Shown here: positions 51,764 through 60,158 of the stretch, piece after piece | Numbering within the stretch: the stretch's first letter is position 1 | Layout: every line of letters starts with the position of its first letter | NCBI GenBank assembly: GCA_039938515.1 | Contig: JBDUUL010000015.1 | Location: 269,209 to 333,208 of the forward strand | DNA: 64,000 nucleotides | Direction of reading: 5' to 3' | From: Nitrososphaera sp. | GTDB taxonomy: Archaea; Thermoproteota; Nitrososphaeria; Nitrososphaerales; Nitrososphaeraceae | Translations under genes and position numbers: made by a program | The notes under the pieces: model-generated | Told to the model about the DNA's origin: nothing | Seen by the model: only the letters and a program-made list of their open reading frames with translations | Database searches by the model: none

Positions 51764-52138
51764 ATGTCTCAACAACAGCAATCCGACTTTCTGCAGTCAG
51801 CAGAGCAGGACCAGAGTTCACTTAACAAACCAATATTGGGTTTGTTCGAGCTGGTGGACAGGATTCTTGACAAAGGGCTCGTGATCGATGCATTTGTTTC
51901 CATAACAGTGCTTGGGATTCCGCTCGTGATAATTCGCGCTAGAATCGTCGTAGCTAGTCTGGACACATTTCTAAGGTATCAGGAGGCAATGGGCCTTCGC
52001 GGCGAACCCGGTGAAAAGGTTGAGCAGCGTCAGCAACAGGGGTTCGATCCTCAGCAGGCACAGGCTGATTCGCAGCGCCAGTTCCAGCCGCAACAACAAG
52101 GCTACGCCCCGCAGCAGGGCTACCAGATGGCATCTTAG
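51764..52138 (+). CDS. gvpA: GvpA-type gas-vesicle structural protein
   Basis: From the ATG at 51764 the product is 124 residues. Residues 26-77 (GLFELVDRILDKGLVIDAFV, then SITVLGIPLVIIRARIVVAS, LDTFLRYQEAMGL) match the GvpA core: helix, two beta strands and helix. DAFVSITVLGI corresponds to DAWxRxSLVGI, the wall-forming strand. The N- and C-terminal tails are Gln-rich, longer than usual, and resemble the tail of the GvpJ-like gene. The repeat of this subunit would form the ribbed protein wall of the gas vesicle. It is the first of five closely spaced gvp genes. Confidence 0.9.
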   Translation: MSQQQQSDFLQSAEQDQSSLNKPILGLFELVDRILDKGLVIDAFVSITVLGIPLVIIRARIVVASLDTFLRYQEAMGLRGEPGEKVEQRQQQGFDPQQAQADSQRQFQPQQQGYAPQQGYQMAS

Positions 52139-52174
52139 AGCTCGCCCGAGCCCTAGGAGAGTGGTGTCCCGAGC

Positions 52175-52480
52175 TTGGCCGTTTGCATCGTTTGCGGTAG
52201 GTTTGACGAGACAGACCTCAGGTCTGCCCTGAACTATGGTTGGGTATTTCTTCGATGCCCCGAATGCCAGCGGGGTATACCCTTTGACATTATCGCTGGC
52301 CACATGGTCAAGCGAGGCAAGGAGGCATTAGTGCAGGGATTCTGTCCGGATCACTGGTTTAGGGACACCGGCATATGCGCATATTGCAGGGCAAAGCGGA
52401 CAGGGCCGAATGCGGGGCAGACTGGACAGCAGCAGTATTCTCAATACGCGCAAGGTGATACCAGCGATGCAGTCGCTTGA
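52175..52480 (+). CDS. Zinc-knuckle protein embedded in the gvp operon
   Basis: The 101-residue product (TTG start) has four Cys groups: CIVCG, RCPECQRG, a Cys/His (FCPDHWF) and CAYCRAKR. It resembles a pair of zinc ribbons. It begins 36 bp after gvpA and its end overlaps the start of the next gvp gene by 14 bp, so it is translationally coupled. No zinc protein is part of the gas-vesicle sets known to me. A chaperone, assembly or regulatory role is possible. Confidence 0.7.
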   Translation: MAVCIVCGRFDETDLRSALNYGWVFLRCPECQRGIPFDIIAGHMVKRGKEALVQGFCPDHWFRDTGICAYCRAKRTGPNAGQTGQQQYSQYAQGDTSDAVA

Positions 52481-52943
52481 TTACAGCGAATACGGCAGTC
52501 CTCAGGGAGAAGGAGGTTCGGCCGGTCAAATTGGTTCCGGCGGCCTACTTGAACTGATTGACAAGGTCCTGGACAAGGGTCTCGTCATCAATGGCGATGT
52601 TACAATTGCCCTTGCAGGTGCAGAGCTTCTCTCATTAAGGATTAACCTCGTTATAGCCTCTCTGGAAACGGCAAAGAGATATGGCATAGAACTTCCCTGG
52701 GAAAAGTGGAACAGGATAGACCAGGATAATCAGGAGCTGCAAGTGGAGCAGGATGGTTGGGAGCAAACGGCCGCTCAGGACGGAAATGCACAGGCTCCTG
52801 ATCTTCCCCCGGACGATGCACAGACTCAGAGCCAGCAACTTGCAAGTAACAAATCCCGGGCGAGATCCAATACACGGATCCAATCAAAGAGAACCAGCTC
52901 AAGCGCCAGCAGGCGAAATCGCACAGGCTCCCGAAGAGGCTGA
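52467..52943 (+). CDS. gvpJ: GvpJ-like gas-vesicle protein
   Basis: From the ATG at 52467 the product is 158 residues. The GvpA-family core spans about 27-80 (GLLELIDKVLDKGLVINGDV, then TIALAGAELLSLRINLVIAS, LETAKRYGIELPWEKW). GDVTIALAGAELL instead of DAWxxxSLVGIELL and the longer end of the core are typical of GvpJ. The C-terminal tail is disordered and basic (NKSRARSNTRIQSKRTSSSA). GvpJ is a minor component that helps nucleate the wall. The next gene starts 8 bp downstream. Confidence 0.85.
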   Translation: MQSLDYSEYGSPQGEGGSAGQIGSGGLLELIDKVLDKGLVINGDVTIALAGAELLSLRINLVIASLETAKRYGIELPWEKWNRIDQDNQELQVEQDGWEQTAAQDGNAQAPDLPPDDAQTQSQQLASNKSRARSNTRIQSKRTSSSASRRNRTGSRRG

Positions 52944-52951
52944 GGGTTATA

Positions 52952-53542
52952 GTGAGCCGGCGTTCAATCACGCAGTCACGGACCCGGGTTGGCCGGCACT
53001 GGGATGGACAGCCGGGCTATGTGAATGCTCGATACCCAGAATCGCAAACGGATGAGCAAGTCGAAGACGGGCTTTCCAAGCTGATCCTGGCTATCGTAAA
53101 GGTGCTTCTGGAAGTCATGGAAAGACAGGCCGCACGAAGGGCCGGGGAAGGGTCTCTTTCGGCAGACGAGGTGGAGAGATTGGGCCGAGCACTGATTAGG
53201 GTCAGGAGCCAGTTTTCAAACCTCTGCCTGAAGTTTGGACTCAACCCGGATGACTTGGGCCTGCCCGTTCGGACATTTGAGGACATTCCCGAGGGGGATA
53301 ACATTTTGCACCCGGGAACAACTGAGCCGCTAATCAATAACGAAATGGCGTCTTCCAATCGCATGGGATTGACGGCTCATACTCTGGCAAACATCCTTGA
53401 CCGATTGATCGAAAAGCAGACGACAATTGCAGGCGAGGTGACAATGTCACTGGCGGGCATAGAACTGGTCGTGCTAAGGCTACTTGCATCCCTCCAGCCA
53501 GTACGGAGCAAAGCACCGGCGAAATCAAGAGCGAAGTCATGA
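52952..53542 (+). CDS. gvpK: GvpK fused to a GvpA-family (GvpM/S-like) domain
   Basis: The 196-residue product (GTG start) has a GvpK domain at about 38-105 (LSKLILAIVKVLLEVMERQA, then GSLSADEVERLGRALIRVR). The MERQAARRAGEGSLSADEVERLGRAL order is the family signature. After a linker of about 35 residues, residues 142-184 read TAHTLANILDRLIEKQTTIA and GEVTMSLAGIELVVLRLLAS, the core of a GvpA-family minor protein (M, J or S type). The frame is continuous. Separate gvpK and gvpM/S/J genes are the norm, so this is a fusion. Both parts are minor assembly factors. Confidence 0.85.
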   Translation: MSRRSITQSRTRVGRHWDGQPGYVNARYPESQTDEQVEDGLSKLILAIVKVLLEVMERQAARRAGEGSLSADEVERLGRALIRVRSQFSNLCLKFGLNPDDLGLPVRTFEDIPEGDNILHPGTTEPLINNEMASSNRMGLTAHTLANILDRLIEKQTTIAGEVTMSLAGIELVVLRLLASLQPVRSKAPAKSRAKS

Positions 53543-53581
53543 CATGGTTGAAAGCTGTAAATTAATGGGTACAGAGATACC

Positions 53582-54583
53582 ATGAGCTCAGGCAAGGTCT
53601 CCGCCAACGGAACGGGCAAGTACGTCTACGGCGTTATGCGCTATCCTGAAGAGGAAGGTCCGCAGCCCTACTTTATCGAAAGGGCAGCGTTGACTCAAAA
53701 ATCCGAGCAACCGTTAGCATCTATCGGAAATACCGGAATTGGAAACCGGCCGGTATCAGCGATCCCATACCGTGGCATAGCCCTGGTTGCAAGTGATATC
53801 CATTTGCATGAGGCTCGGTCTTTGACCAATGCGATAAACAAGAAATCTGCCGATGCAGGTTCAATAGGTCTAGAGTACATTCATTCCCACCAGCGCGTAA
53901 TCGATCGATTGCGCGGCAACAATTACACGGTCATTCCGGTGAGATTTGGCTCGGTTCTTTCGCCCAACAATGCCCGCAAACTCTTGCAGGAAGGTCACGG
54001 CTATTTTTTGGAAAAACTGCAAATGCTCGTTGGAAAGGACGAATACGGCGTTACAATCGTCGCTCAGGCAGGTACAGAGCAGAAATTGGACGCAATAATT
54101 ATGCGATATCCGGAAGTCAGTAGGCTGGCTGACAGGATGCAGGCAGAGCTCTCAAGCGGACAGACAGGCGCCCACCACTTCTCCTCGCTCAAGTTTGAGG
54201 ACCTAAAGCGAAATATGAGGTTCAAGATTTTTGACGAACTTGCCAAGGATGCCAACCAGCTGCTCTCGGCCGCAGCATATGCTTCCGTACCCCAAAAGCC
54301 CACTGCAAACAACGCCATCTTTAGCAGGGCGTACCTTGTAGACAGGGCGAAACTACAAGAGTTTAACAAAACGCTTAACTCTTTGAACGAGCGCCTGCTC
54401 TCGCTTGGAGTAAAGATATTCAAGACTGGCCCTTGGGCTCCTTACTCATTCTCTATCGACAGCAAGTTCTCTAGAGCCGGCACTAGTACTCGAGGGGGCG
54501 ATTTCCAACATGCTTCCGTTCAGCGCCAGAAGGGAAGAGCGCGGCTCTCTGATTCCACACTGGGAGCGGCTTCGCAAGCATGA
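53582..54583 (+). CDS. GvpF/GvpL-family gas-vesicle protein
   Basis: The 333-residue protein matches the GvpF/L family: YVYGVMRYPEEEG at the start, then IPYRGIALVASDIHLHEARS, IHSHQRVIDRLRGNNYTVIP and VRFGSVLSPNNARKLLQEGH (the conserved VIPxRFGSVL motif), and LKIFKTGPWAPYSFSID-like at the end. GvpF binds GvpA early in assembly; GvpL is a scaffold. Only one such gene is here, so it may serve both roles. The C-terminal 40 residues are disordered and basic. It overlaps the next gene by 4 bp. Confidence 0.88.
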   Translation: MSSGKVSANGTGKYVYGVMRYPEEEGPQPYFIERAALTQKSEQPLASIGNTGIGNRPVSAIPYRGIALVASDIHLHEARSLTNAINKKSADAGSIGLEYIHSHQRVIDRLRGNNYTVIPVRFGSVLSPNNARKLLQEGHGYFLEKLQMLVGKDEYGVTIVAQAGTEQKLDAIIMRYPEVSRLADRMQAELSSGQTGAHHFSSLKFEDLKRNMRFKIFDELAKDANQLLSAAAYASVPQKPTANNAIFSRAYLVDRAKLQEFNKTLNSLNERLLSLGVKIFKTGPWAPYSFSIDSKFSRAGTSTRGGDFQHASVQRQKGRARLSDSTLGAASQA

Positions 54584-54834
54584 TAATCGAACTGCTGATA
54601 CTCCAGATGACCTTGAATGGAATAAAATCGCTCGCGGAGAAGGAAGCGGAGGGGCAAAAGAGATCTCGCGATGTGGATCTCTTCAAGCTGCGCCTTGCAG
54701 ACCAAGTCAATCGCTACCAGAGACAAGAACAAACCAGTCGCAAGGCTAAAGCTCGTAACGTCAACCTTCGTACACCGCCGCCTGTCGATCCAGGGCAGAA
54801 TCGCAGCAAAAGAAGAGCGGCCCAGACAACGTAA
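54580..54834 (+). CDS. gvpG: GvpG-like small protein
   Basis: The 84-residue product begins within the stop of the GvpF/L gene (ATGA overlap). The N-terminus MIIELLILQMTLNGIKSLAE resembles the hydrophobic helix of GvpG, and the charged helix KEAEGQKRSRDVDLFKLRLA follows, as in the family. The C-terminal part is more basic and lacks the usual GEIS-x-EEF motif. The identification rests on position and pattern; it is short even for GvpG. Confidence 0.6.
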   Translation: MIIELLILQMTLNGIKSLAEKEAEGQKRSRDVDLFKLRLADQVNRYQRQEQTSRKAKARNVNLRTPPPVDPGQNRSKRRAAQTT

Positions 54835-54910
54835 TAGATAGACTGGCCTTTCCACCGGACGCTATCTTTAGGCGATTTGGGCGATAACGAATGTGCCCAA
54901 TTGGATAGAC

Positions 54911-55186
54911 TTATGCTGCAGTAGCAGACCGCGTTGGAGGCCGTATTCCGTATTCTGCGTCGTAAACTACGTTAGTCACGGCGAATTGTATCCCGTCTAT
55001 TGCCTTGATTTCCCGTGCAGCGCGACGCAGGCTGGCTGCATCCGCAGCCTCAATCTTGATAACCATGTCGTAAATGCCGCTAGTCCGGTAAACCTCCTTT
55101 ACTCCCGCAATATTCGCCAAGACGGATTCTATAGAAGCCCGGTCCCTATCCGGATAGCGGGTAGCAAGAACAAATCCGTAAATCAT
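54911..55186 (-). CDS. Stand-alone Lrp/AsnC ligand-binding (RAM) domain protein
   Basis: The 91-residue product is a RAM domain without the helix-turn-helix: MIYGFVLATRYPDRDRASIE, then SVLANIAGVKEVYRTSGIYD and MVIKIEAADAASLRRAAREI with KAIDGIQFAVTNVVYD. GIYDMVIKIEA is the signature strand pair. Such proteins bind amino acids or other small ligands and can oligomerise with full regulators. It converges on the gvp genes. Confidence 0.85.
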   Translation of the reverse strand: MIYGFVLATRYPDRDRASIESVLANIAGVKEVYRTSGIYDMVIKIEAADAASLRRAAREIKAIDGIQFAVTNVVYDAEYGIRPPTRSATAA

Positions 55187-55988
55187 GAGTAACCTTGGAT
55201 GACTGCGGTTATATTAGAAATTGCCACTGTCTATGAGCTTACAAAGCTCCCTGAGAAAATGCAAATATCAATACCTGTTCTCATTTTTCCAGGCGCAGCC
55301 TCAATTATCAGTACTTTGGCTGATTGTCTGTTGTATCAGCCTCCACACAACCAAGGTAATAACGGACGGATTGTATACTATTTCGACGTAAAGTCATTAA
55401 GCCAACCCCCGACGAGCTCGCCGGACTGCCGAATAAATATGACGTAGCCGGTCCGCTCGCATCTAACCCAAGCAGCTGGAGGGAATCAGGTCCTATAAGC
55501 AGGGTTTGCGGCAACAGATTTTCTCAACCACGCTTCTCTGCCGGTTGGACGCAGCATACAAGTCAGGCCTTGGATATGGAAAGGCCGCATCAAGCCGAAC
55601 CTGTATGATCTGCCCGGAGAGGAGAGCTTTTGATAAGGCGACCAGGCATGACCCGCGCGATATAGCTCCTCTCTAAAGCGATTTTCAGAATCCTGGAGAC
55701 TAAGTCGTTTCGATTGATAAAAGGCGGGCATTGGCCGATACGGCATGGTCGGTTGCCAAACCACCCGCAAATTACTAGGACAGCCAGGCGTTGCCCGCCT
55801 TTGTGTGAACCTCCCTAGCGTCTTGAGGTGCATTGAGTTAGGCAATTGCAGTATTTATCGTAGGTGGTCAGTTTTGGCCATAGGCCGGAGAGGCCTCTGT
55901 CCCGCCATTTCAAAATCATAGAATTTTCGCCTGCTTTTCATATGCTGATTATGTCTAGATTTTTAGCCAATGGCGGACTGTATTTTTC
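55187..55988. other. 802-bp stretch, one startless protein-like frame
   Basis: A plus-strand frame to TGA at 55608 reads KPTPDELAGLPNKYDVAGPL, then ASNPSSWRESGPISRV. It is protein-like but has no ATG, GTG or TTG between the upstream stop and this segment, so it may be a remnant or an unusual gene. Frames at 55199-55447 (+) and 55486-55845 (-) look spurious. Nothing else is seen. Confidence 0.3.
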
Positions 55989-56174
55989 ATGGCACAAGCA
56001 AGGAACCACAATGACGTGATATTGTTTCACCGTGAAAGGGCCGCGTACCATCTGGAGCGCATGCTCTCAGCTCTTGAAGAGGGTGATTTTTTGCGCGCAA
56101 AATTACACCAGGAGGAATTAGACGCTGAAATGGGAGAGGTATTTGCAATCCGCCAGGTAACCAATTGGAAGTAA
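55989..56174 (+). CDS. Small helical protein (61 aa)
   Basis: The 61-residue product from ATG reads MAQARNHNDVILFHRERAAY, then HLERMLSALEEGDFLRAKLH and QEELDAEMGEVFAIRQVTNW. It is a likely helical hairpin (two amphipathic helices). No family is recognised. It precedes the VIT1-like gene by 144 bp. Confidence 0.6.
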   Translation: MAQARNHNDVILFHRERAAYHLERMLSALEEGDFLRAKLHQEELDAEMGEVFAIRQVTNWK

Positions 56175-56317
56175 TGCCCCGTTTTCATTAAAGATAATGG
56201 CCGGGAGCAGTCCTGATGATTCAAGGGAGGCGGTTAGCAGCGGCCTGTTCCATCGTGCATGACGGCTGCTCTTAAAGCCATAAGAAGGACGCGTTTCTTT
56301 AACTGGAGACGGCTCAT

Positions 56318-57037
56318 ATGGCGAAACTTCGAAAGCCAACCAAAGAACCACACTCATCGCATTCTATCCTGTCCGATTTTATCCTTGGCTCGCAGGACGG
56401 TCTGGTAAATGTTCTTGGCATCTTGCTTGGAATCTCGGCAGCAACAAGCGATGTCAAGATTCTCTTTGTCGCCGCATTTGCGGCCCTTGGCGCCGAATCG
56501 ATATCAATGGGTGCAGTCGCATTTACGTCGACGCTTGTAAGACGCAAGCAGTACCTCAAGGAAGTAGAACGCGAAACAAAGGAGATGAAAGAAATTCCTG
56601 CTGATGAACTTGAAGAAGTCCGCGGCATATTACGCAATTGGGGATACCAAGGAGAGAGCTTGGAAACTATGGCAAATTACATCAAGGCTAACCCCAAGGC
56701 GATGCTGGAATTTATGATGTCGTTTGAACTCAAGCTTGCTCCAGTTGCCCAGAGCGAAGCAGCGCGGAGTTTCGTGATTGTGCTCTCCTCAACCGTATTT
56801 GGATCACTTATTCCTCTGGTGCCCTATTTTTTTGTAAGTTCCTCGACCATCTGGGTAGGTACGATAGCATCCGTAGTCCTGAGTGGGGCGGTTCTTTTTG
56901 GCATAGGCGCGTATGAGGCAAAGACGACTGTTGGTTCCGTATGGAAAAGCGGCCTGCAGATGACGCTTATCGGACTCGGGGCAGGATTGGCCGGCTACAT
57001 GATTGGCCGATTGATAGGGGCGGCTCCATCCCTATAG
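56318..57037 (+). CDS. VIT1/CCC1-family metal transporter
   Basis: The 239-residue protein matches the VIT1/CCC1 family of iron/manganese vacuolar-type transporters: DFILGSQDGLVNVLGILLGI with the conserved D-G-x-V-N motif, AALGAESISMGAVAFTST, and the acidic cytoplasmic helix EVERETKEMKEIPADELEEV. Five spans are present (about 25-45, 47-67, 150-170, 180-200, 215-235). In prokaryotes it probably exports or stores iron or manganese. A full N-terminal half is present, without a ferritin-like fusion. It is monocistronic. Confidence 0.9.
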   Translation: MAKLRKPTKEPHSSHSILSDFILGSQDGLVNVLGILLGISAATSDVKILFVAAFAALGAESISMGAVAFTSTLVRRKQYLKEVERETKEMKEIPADELEEVRGILRNWGYQGESLETMANYIKANPKAMLEFMMSFELKLAPVAQSEAARSFVIVLSSTVFGSLIPLVPYFFVSSSTIWVGTIASVVLSGAVLFGIGAYEAKTTVGSVWKSGLQMTLIGLGAGLAGYMIGRLIGAAPSL

Positions 57038-57174
57038 ACGGTCAAAATATAGCATGGTTTCTGGCAAGCGCGCTGGAGGTGGATTTTCAAGCCACAAGCA
57101 TCAGGCCTGTTAGTTCCCTTTGTTACATCCCTTTGTTAATCAGTGGTTTTAAGCCTGCACTGGCTAGATAATGC

Positions 57175-57390
57175 ATGAACACATGGAAGCCTGTCAGCAT
57201 TGCTTTCATGATAATCGGCGGTATTGGCATCATAGTGAGCCTTAACCTGGTGACTCATGCCATCCTTAGGAACAATCAGCAGACAGTTCTCTCAAGCCTT
57301 GTTTTTGGCCTGATCTCAGCCGGCTGCAGCGGAGTGCTGTTCATGCTGGGATTCATGTCAGAGCGGCGAAAGCAGGAACAGTTTGCCTAG
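57175..57390 (+). CDS. Small membrane protein, two spans
   Basis: The 71-residue product (ATG at 57175; another ATG at 57171 is out of frame) has spans at about 6-27 (VSIAFMIIGGIGIIVSLNLV) and 41-60 (LVFGLISAGCSGVLFMLGFM), and a charged tail. It is of the small hairpin type common here. It follows the VIT1-like gene by 137 bp and could be separately expressed. Confidence 0.62.
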   Translation: MNTWKPVSIAFMIIGGIGIIVSLNLVTHAILRNNQQTVLSSLVFGLISAGCSGVLFMLGFMSERRKQEQFA

Positions 57391-57659
57391 GCATAGGCGA
57401 TTGTATTCCCAAATAATAACAGCGGGGTCACAATCTCATCCAGTGAGGAAAAGTCTGCATCCGCCTAAGCACAGCTGATTTATTTGGTTTGTCCAAGCGG
57501 TAAATGAGACGTATGATTCTCTGGACCTTATGTACAAGTTCTAGTAACTTGACGGCCCAGCCAGCATTACTAATCCAGTGTTCTGCTAGAAATTAGGGTA
57601 CCTCTCTATATGGAAATTTGCCGTATGGGACACGTGCCAGCCAGCGCAGTGAAATTGCA

Positions 57660-58463
57660 ATGACCGAACTGAACAGGGTTGCGGTAGTCACCGGCTCGAC
57701 CAAGGGAATCGGACGGGCGATCGCCGTGGCTCTCGCCAGGTCCAAAGAATATTCAGCTGTCGTAATTAACGGCAGAAAGCCTGAGGAAGTGCTTGCCGCA
57801 ACTGAAGAGATAAAGGCACTTGGATGCGATTCAATCGGCATTCAGGCTGACGTCTCTAAGGAAATTGATTGTGTCAAACTAATCGCGGAGGCAGCGCACC
57901 GATTTGGGAGAATCGACGTGCTTGTCAATAACGCCGGAATCCAGAAGGAAATGCCATTTGCACAGACGACCTTTGACGAGTGGTACAAGATCCTCGCCGT
58001 CGACCTGACCGGGCCGTTTATCTGCAGCAGGGAGGCAGTCAGGTACATGCAAAAGCAGGAGCCGAAGGGAGGCGTCATCATAAACATTTCATCCGTCCAC
58101 CAGACTATACCAAAGCCCTATTACGTTCCTTACTCGACGTCAAAGGCAGGCATAGATATGATGAGCAGGACGATGGCACTAGAGCTGGCTCGGGACAACA
58201 TCCGCGTCAACGTCGTGGCTCCCGGGGCAATCGCAACCGAAATGAACAAAGAGCTTGACAATAACCCGAAAGAGTTGCAGAAGGTCCTGGACAGAATTCC
58301 CCTAGGCAGAATAGGGACACCTGAAGAAGTTGCCAACGTTGTCGAGTTCCTGGCCTCGGGCAAGGCGTCGTACATCACCGGGGCGTCATTTTTTGTCGAC
58401 GGTGGGATGACTCTATATCCGAGCTTTGGAGTCTCTGGCGCAAACGAGACACAGGCCGCCTAG
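57660..58463 (+). CDS. Short-chain dehydrogenase, glucose-1-dehydrogenase-like
   Basis: From the ATG at 57660 the product is 267 residues. The NAD(P) loop TGSTKGIG is at 11-18, NNAG at 90-93, catalytic Ser144/145 and Tyr158-x3-Lys162 in VPYSTSKAG, and the tail has the PGAIATEMN and FFVDGGMTLYPSF motifs of glucose-1-dehydrogenase-like SDRs. The His-rich IN ISSVHQTIPKPYY segment also fits that group. It likely oxidises a sugar or polyol. It converges with and overlaps a glycoside hydrolase by 4 bp, which suggests linked carbohydrate metabolism. Confidence 0.9.
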   Translation: MTELNRVAVVTGSTKGIGRAIAVALARSKEYSAVVINGRKPEEVLAATEEIKALGCDSIGIQADVSKEIDCVKLIAEAAHRFGRIDVLVNNAGIQKEMPFAQTTFDEWYKILAVDLTGPFICSREAVRYMQKQEPKGGVIINISSVHQTIPKPYYVPYSTSKAGIDMMSRTMALELARDNIRVNVVAPGAIATEMNKELDNNPKELQKVLDRIPLGRIGTPEEVANVVEFLASGKASYITGASFFVDGGMTLYPSFGVSGANETQAA

Positions 58464-59848
58464 TCAGGCATTTCTGGACTCTGGATCTGGCCCCGGATAC
58501 TCGAATAAATGTCGGCGATGGCCACCCTGACAGCGCATATCCCGGTTCTGAAGGGAAACGCACCATTTCCCGCGCCCGTCGTCGGGTCAACCCATTCGTA
58601 GAATGATAGCATGTGCAAATGACTTTCGGTGGCGAGTGTTGAAAGCAATTCATCGCACTCGGCGACCCTGTCAAAGCGGCTGCGGGCAAGCATCTCGATT
58701 CCCGTACTCCATGGCCAGAATGTGTGGTTGTGGTACTGGTGAGGCTGCAGCACCCAGGGCCCGGAGATTTTCAAATCAACCTCTGTCACTAGTGGCCACT
58801 TGCCATCCCACAGCCTGTTCTTCATTGCGTCCAGCGCCCGTTGGGCCCTGCCTGCCTGATCAGGGGGAGCTTTGTCCTGCAAATTTTGGCCGTCGATGTT
58901 ATCCCTGGCCGTACCGTCGGTGATTGCAACAAGATAAAGTGCGACGTCCTGCGTTAACGTCCTATACGCGGCACCGAGATGGTGCGACTCCTGTATATCG
59001 ATATAGCATCCGTCCTCCTCGGACCACAAGTATTTTTCCACTCCTCCAATTGCCTTGCGGGATATCTCCAACAGCCTCTCCGCCTCGCGCCGCCTCTGCA
59101 TTTTATCAAGCAGCCTCGCAAGGCTTCGCAGCGCCATTATCCAGCAAGCCTGGCTGTAAACGATTTTGCCCGTCCGCAGCACCGTGTCCATCCAGTCCTC
59201 GTTGTGGTTCTGTTCAAGCAGCCCGTCGCCGTCCCTGTCCCGTGTAAGCAAATAGTCTACTGCCCGCATCATCTTGGGCACGAGAAATTCAGCCGCTCTG
59301 ACACAGTCGGTGATCCCAAGTTTCTGCTCAAGAGAAAACACATAGTCTGCCGAGCTCTCGGACGCGACAATGGGAGTTGTCAGGGGACCCTTGCTGCCAG
59401 AATCCTCCTCAAGTCCCCGGCGCAGGATCTTCGAAGTGGTCGAAATCATTAGAGCCGTCGAGTCGATGTCCGGGTTCTGGGCATAGACCTCCGTGAATCC
59501 TATCTGGTAAATCGTGGTCGGGAGCGCGCCGGCAAATTCTTCCTGCTTGTCATCTTTTGCCTCCTCCGAGAGAAATTGCATCTCAGGCGACCCGCGCCCG
59601 TAGATAATCTTCTCCCTACCAGGTTCTATCTGGTGCAACCAAATGAGATTTAGCTGCTGAAGGGCGGCTGCCATATTTCCCGAAAGAGACCAGTCCCGCA
59701 GTATGTAGGCCGCGTCGCGGCACCAGATCGCCTGGTAATAGCCGCCCGGATTGAGCCCCTGGAGCGAATGCTCCCTCGTTTTTTGCAAGAAAGTATCAGC
59801 TTTCGATATGAAGGAGGTCCATTGCCCCGGCTTGGGATCTGGTATCAA
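58460..59848 (-). CDS. Glycoside hydrolase, (alpha/alpha)6-barrel type
   Basis: The 462-residue protein (TTG start) has the pattern of (alpha/alpha)6-barrel glycosidases such as amylo-1,6-glucosidase, GH15 or related families: QAIWCRDAAYILRDWSLSGN (W-x-R-D near the sugar site), LLTRDRDGDGLLEQNHNEDW (acid/base region) and YHNHTFWPWSTGIEMLARSR. No signal peptide is seen, so it acts in the cytoplasm. Substrates may be trehalose, glycogen-like or compatible-solute glycosides; this cannot be decided. Its 3' end overlaps the SDR. Confidence 0.85.
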   Translation of the reverse strand: MIPDPKPGQWTSFISKADTFLQKTREHSLQGLNPGGYYQAIWCRDAAYILRDWSLSGNMAAALQQLNLIWLHQIEPGREKIIYGRGSPEMQFLSEEAKDDKQEEFAGALPTTIYQIGFTEVYAQNPDIDSTALMISTTSKILRRGLEEDSGSKGPLTTPIVASESSADYVFSLEQKLGITDCVRAAEFLVPKMMRAVDYLLTRDRDGDGLLEQNHNEDWMDTVLRTGKIVYSQACWIMALRSLARLLDKMQRRREAERLLEISRKAIGGVEKYLWSEEDGCYIDIQESHHLGAAYRTLTQDVALYLVAITDGTARDNIDGQNLQDKAPPDQAGRAQRALDAMKNRLWDGKWPLVTEVDLKISGPWVLQPHQYHNHTFWPWSTGIEMLARSRFDRVAECDELLSTLATESHLHMLSFYEWVDPTTGAGNGAFPFRTGICAVRVAIADIYSSIRGQIQSPEMPD

Positions 59849-59880
59849 AAGCGCTGTCCTATTCCAAGGATATTCCCGCT

Positions 59881-60096
59881 TTGGTATTATGGATTACAAT
59901 ATTGCGCGAAACCCATTTGGGCGATGTCCGCGTCTTGGATGCATGCAACGGGAAGGTGTTTTTGCTGGTATCTGCTAGCGGACAGAAGGTGCCGGGGCGG
60001 CTGAAATGCAGGTCGTGCGGCCTCGAATTTGACAGTCTGGGAGACCTGCAGAAGCACATCCTGACGGAACATCACCAAAAAGGAGACATACCGTAG
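59881..60096 (+). CDS. C2H2 zinc-finger small protein
   Basis: The frame is 71 residues, but the start is unclear; the finger is LKCRSCGLEFDSLGDLQKHI, then LTEHHQKGDIP (C-x2-C-x12-H-x4-H). It is the second C2H2 miniprotein in the window. Upstream residues include LVSASGQKVPGR, which are plausible. It lies divergent from the glycoside hydrolase. Confidence 0.68.
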   Translation: MVLWITILRETHLGDVRVLDACNGKVFLLVSASGQKVPGRLKCRSCGLEFDSLGDLQKHILTEHHQKGDIP

Positions 60097-60158
60097 CAGC
60101 GATTCGGGGTTAATGATAATGAGGACGCAGGGAAAGCAGGCTGCAGTTCAAATCTTGC

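Noticed and set aside
52030..52055. tRNA T-loop-like TTCGATCC
   Set aside because: It lies inside the gvpA coding sequence (QQGFDPQQ) and has no tRNA structure around it.
55486..55845. 119-residue reverse frame
   Set aside because: No domain, odd composition with many Arg, Tyr and Ser, no promoter-like sequence.
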